From contig OENT01000006.1 in the NCBI GenBank assembly GCA_900239685.1, positions 372,001 through 436,000 of the forward strand: a DNA stretch of 64,000 nt, read 5' to 3'. Positions 62,401 through 64,000 of the stretch are shown here, piece after piece. The position numbers and the translations under genes were made by a program. The notes under the pieces are model-generated. The model made no database searches and had not been told where the DNA came from. It was given only the letters and a program-made list of their open reading frames with translations. Position 1 is the first letter of the stretch; every line of letters begins with the position of its first letter. The DNA comes from Rotaria macrura (lineage: Eukaryota; Rotifera; Eurotatoria; Philodinida; Philodinidae).

Positions 62401-64000
62401 CTGAAATGATTTATTTAAAGCAGTTATTTAATTTATACGAACATAATAGATGAAACATATCCATTCACAGGGGACACCGAAGTAAAGTAACATATGTTTT
62501 AATAAAATGCACACGAGATAGTGATCATTTTATTCGCTTGATAATTTGAAAAATACATGTTGAAACGACTCGAAAGACAAAAAGTGCAAATGACTTTACT
62601 CGGACTTTAATACTTGAATTAAAAAAGTAAATCAAACGAAGATTTTTTTTTGTTTTACCACTTGTACTCTCTATGTTACGAAGTTCTTTGCATACTCGAA
62701 TTAACATGGTTTTCAGTAATACTTGACATTCTTATGTGCACGAGTGAGTAAAAACCAAGAATTTCAGTGATACCCTGCCTACTCTCTGAAGACAATCAAT
62801 TGAAATATAATTCTAATTATTCGTTCTTGTAACTTGTGAAACATTTCATAGAATCACTTTGTAACTTCTATAAACAAAAACTCATTAAAATCGAACGCAA
62901 GTCACTTGAAGACATTCTTCCATATTTGGAAATGTTTCATATCTCAATTATAACAAGTATACTTCCAAAGTAGCTTTAGATTTTCGTTGCTTATGGAATA
63001 CTGTAATCTACTTTCAAAATATAGTTTCCTTTCCACCAATAGTTTGAGTAATATAAATTTTTCATGATGTTTATCTATCTCGAAGTAAATTTGTTGAAAA
63101 TTTCCGATTAATTATTAGACAAACTAATATGTTTGCAGGCAATAATTACGTTAATTTTCACGTACGTAAATATTCAAATATTAAGTTATTCCGAGAAGGT
63201 AGTTCTCTCTTGAAAATGAACATTTAATTCATCCGAGTGCCAATAAGAACCACTTGCATCTTATCACCAATTATGCAATATCTAATAGGTCACAAACTAG
63301 TCACACACAGAAACGAGTATCATTAAAAATTCTTTCTCTAGTTGAAAAGAGAACAATATATGAATTAAACGAGAATTGTTGAATTCTTAATCAATACGCA
63401 AACAACGTGAATATAATACAGAGTATAATATTGAAATCGCTAACTACATTGAACAAGTTTTTGGTTATATTCACGTAAATAACATCAGCGAAGAAAGTGT
63501 CGCATTCAATTAAATACAAGATGCTATTCAATGAAAGTGATGACTCTAATAAGAAAGTTGTTGTAGACCAAAAGTTTACTCGTAGTATTTTGTAGATAGA
63601 TTAACGAGCAATGTATTCATTCGATCATAGAAACTAAAAAGAGATCATCAAATTCATATGAATTTATATATATGTATACATTTATTTCTAGTTGTTGTAC
63701 GATTGATTGGTATTCTGAATGGCCGAAAGATGCATTGGAAGCCGTCGCTGAAACTTATCTAAATAATATGCCAACATTAGATGCCAGTGACAGTGTTGTT
63801 AATGGTCTAGTTAAATTATGTCAAGAAATTCATCAAACGGTTGCACTTATGACACAAAAATATCGTGAAGAAATGAGTCGATATAATTATGTGACACCTA
63901 CATCATATCTTGAATTATTAAATATATTTTCGAAAATCTTTGGTAAAAAGAAGGATGAATTAGTTCTAGCTAAAAAACGTACAAAAACAGGCTTGGATAA
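44103..64000 (+). CDS. DNAH1: Axonemal inner-arm dynein heavy chain, DNAH1 type (5' two thirds)
   Basis: About 2,800 residues in 52 exons (human DNAH1 is about 4,265), running off the right edge in mid-exon. Dynein heavy chains are the microtubule motors of the axoneme; DNAH1 is a single-headed inner-arm chain needed for sperm and ciliary motility. Order seen: tail ([34 protein letters not shown]), linker ([40 protein letters not shown]), AAA1 ([14 protein letters not shown]), AAA2 ([14 protein letters not shown]), AAA3 ([14 protein letters not shown]) and AAA4 ([13 protein letters not shown]). It stops at the start of the stalk ([20 protein letters not shown]). Tail residues separate it from DNAH3/6/7/12, which lack this N-terminal pattern. 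The start is the ATG at 44103; the animal family usually has a longer, poorly conserved N terminus. Every junction was checked for phase. Later entries give exon coordinates by region. Confidence 0.96.
50008..50061 (+). other. Possible 54-nt cassette exon in DNAH1 linker region
   Basis: Between exons 21 and 22 a segment flanked by TTTTCAG and a GTTTTT donor reads through as [18 protein letters not shown] in phase 1 on both sides, so it could be included without loss of frame. Skipping it gives [20 protein letters not shown], which keeps exactly the family spacing. It is therefore not part of the main model. The donor is weak. Confidence 0.3.
51305..52667 (+). other. DNAH1 intron 24
   Basis: A 1,363-nt intron (GTAAGT ... 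TTTTAG, phase 0). No nested gene or repeat recognised. Confidence 0.8.
53547..55469 (+). CDS. DNAH1: DNAH1 AAA1 module, exons 28-35
   Basis: Exons 53547-53650, 53713-53744, one of three alternatives for exon 30 (entries below), 54554-54642, 54705-54748, 54904-55121, 55181-55287, 55339-55469. AAA1 is the main ATP hydrolysis site of dynein. Walker A GPAGTGKT is at 53549-53572. Walker B DEFN sits in the alternative exon. Downstream are [31 protein letters not shown] (sensor I region), [13 protein letters not shown] and [20 protein letters not shown]. All ATPase motifs appear intact. The three-base-exact agreement in phase around exon 30 is what supports alternative splicing here. Confidence 0.93.
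53824..53929 (+). CDS. DNAH1: DNAH1 alternative exon 30a (AAA1 Walker B)
   Basis: 106 nt, entered in phase 2 from exon 29 and left in phase 0 (acceptor CATCAAG, donor CGG|GTATAG). It encodes (S)[19 protein letters not shown] then [16 protein letters not shown]. The Walker B acidic pair DE and the following RID are kept. Relative to the family-typical version (30b) it has Val for Trp near the start and a different C-terminal third. Splicing 30a to 30b would shift the frame. Confidence 0.85.
54055..54160 (+). CDS. DNAH1: DNAH1 alternative exon 30b (AAA1 Walker B, family-typical)
   Basis: 106 nt with the same phases as 30a (acceptor TTCCTTCAG, donor AAG|GTAATA). It encodes (S)[19 protein letters not shown] then [28 protein letters not shown] and VVAQQI are the sequence found in most axonemal dyneins, so this is probably the default version. 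By eye it agrees with 30a at 25 of 35 full codons. Confidence 0.9.
54262..54423 (+). CDS. DNAH1: DNAH1 alternative exon 30c (split Walker B version)
   Basis: Two pieces, 54262-54295 (34 nt) and 54352-54423 (72 nt), separated by a 56-nt GT-AG intron (GTTAG ... CATAG). Together they total exactly 106 nt and have the same outer phases as 30a and 30b (acceptor TTCTACAG, donor CGT|GTACGA). They encode (S)[11 protein letters not shown] and [19 protein letters not shown] then TLRTR. The Walker B acidic pair is kept, but hydrophobic and Ala positions are replaced by Cys and RID by RIN. There is no stop or frameshift. It could be a functional third version or an early-decaying copy. Confidence 0.7.
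55744..57209 (+). CDS. DNAH1: DNAH1 AAA2 module, exons 36-42
   Basis: Exons 55744-55939, 56005-56084, 56152-56249, 56323-56517, 56574-56693, 56808-56828, 57051-57209. AAA2 in dyneins binds but does not hydrolyse nucleotide. Walker A GPTGSGKT is at 55758-55781. The Walker B region reads [20 protein letters not shown], then [20 protein letters not shown] and [18 protein letters not shown], as in the family. Exon 41 is a 21-nt microexon. The last exon carries [20 protein letters not shown]. Confidence 0.9.
56808..56828 (+). CDS. DNAH1: DNAH1 21-nt microexon 41
   Basis: Seven codons (KGQRQGR) between TTCACAG and a GTACGT donor, phase 0 at both ends. Inclusion or skipping both keep frame. The position corresponds to a short basic, poorly conserved linker in the family between the FxPRE and the KL...ELIEPW segments, so a constitutive or alternative microexon are both plausible. 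Confidence 0.55.
57210..58133 (+). other. DNAH1 intron 42
   Basis: A 924-nt phase-0 intron (GTATGT ... TTTGAAG). Nothing recognised inside. Confidence 0.75.
58134..60299 (+). CDS. DNAH1: DNAH1 AAA3 module, exons 43-46
   Basis: Exons 58134-58561, 58627-58839, 58899-59196, 60072-60299. AAA3 is the second, regulatory nucleotide site in dyneins. The P-loop at 58414-58437 reads GPTGTSKT: Ser (AGC, 58429-58431) replaces the invariant Gly just before the Lys. Walker [21 protein letters not shown] is intact, as are [20 protein letters not shown] and [16 protein letters not shown]. An acidic linker with [13 protein letters not shown] lies before the module. Intron 45 (59197-60071, 875 nt) shows no nested gene. 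Confidence 0.9.
60370..64000 (+). CDS. DNAH1: DNAH1 AAA4 module and start of stalk, exons 47-52
   Basis: Exons 60370-60566, 61749-61792, 61856-61947, 62011-62219, 62285-62338 and 63692 to the window edge. The nucleotide-binding loop GVGGSGRQ (60517-60540) is of the usual AAA4 form. Then come [67 protein letters not shown] and [14 protein letters not shown]. The open frame reaches the last base, where the stalk coiled coil should begin. Two large introns (60567-61748, 1,182 nt; 62339-63691, 1,353 nt) show no nested gene. Confidence 0.92.

Noticed and set aside
1..64000. CRISPR arrays, bacterial operons, rRNA or tRNA genes, viral or long retroelement genes
   Set aside because: None seen: no regularly spaced direct repeats, no conserved RNA folds found by eye, and no reverse transcriptase, integrase or capsid motifs in any open frame.

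Overview
The window is eukaryotic, animal nuclear DNA: strongly A+T-rich, with intron-dense genes, mostly 50-70 nt GT-AG introns and a minority of introns near or above 1 kb. Gene content (BTBD9, CCDC148, axonemal dynein DNAH1, a synaptotagmin-type double C2 protein) is metazoan and ciliated. An ADP-ribosyltransferase joined to TPRs and a bacterial-type CorA point to a bdelloid rotifer (Rotaria/Adineta-like). That placement is an inference; no rRNA or mitochondrial marker is present.

Layout. 184-480 (+): last two exons of a CYB5R4-like reductase. 2941-4350 (+): 3' part of an unrecognised multi-exon gene, convergent with 4470-7820 (-), a tandem-C2 protein with no membrane anchor. 7821-11908: 4 kb without genes. 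11909-18607 (+): complete BTBD9 in 13 exons; its third intron is a GC-AG intron almost filled by an antisense single-exon gene for a secreted protein (13753-14649). 18798-24008 (-): complete CCDC148 in 11 exons; one intron carries a perfect 459-bp palindrome with an N at its exact centre. 25073-27461 (+): five-exon CorA Mg2+ transporter, divergent from CCDC148. 29602-31640 (+): ART-TPR protein. 32937-33576: small terminal-inverted-repeat element with a frameshifted ORF. 36306-37663 (-): disordered protein with four NPF motifs. 39882-40875 (-): secreted N-formylglutamate-amidohydrolase-like protein. 44103 to the right edge (+): about two thirds (52 exons, roughly 2,800 residues) of an inner-arm axonemal dynein heavy chain, DNAH1 type.

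The most notable structure is in DNAH1. The exon with the AAA1 Walker B motif is present three times in tandem (53824-53929, 54055-54160, 54262-54295+54352-54423). Each version is exactly 106 coding nt with the same splice phases, so any one keeps frame and any two break it. This predicts a three-way mutually exclusive exon choice at the main ATPase site of an axonemal dynein. The same gene has a Gly-to-Ser change in the AAA3 P-loop.

The genes form no operon. CCDC148 and DNAH1 are both cilium-associated, but nothing in the sequence shows a functional cluster. Exon boundaries were read by eye from reading frame, splice consensus, phase and remembered family sequence; transcript data were not available.
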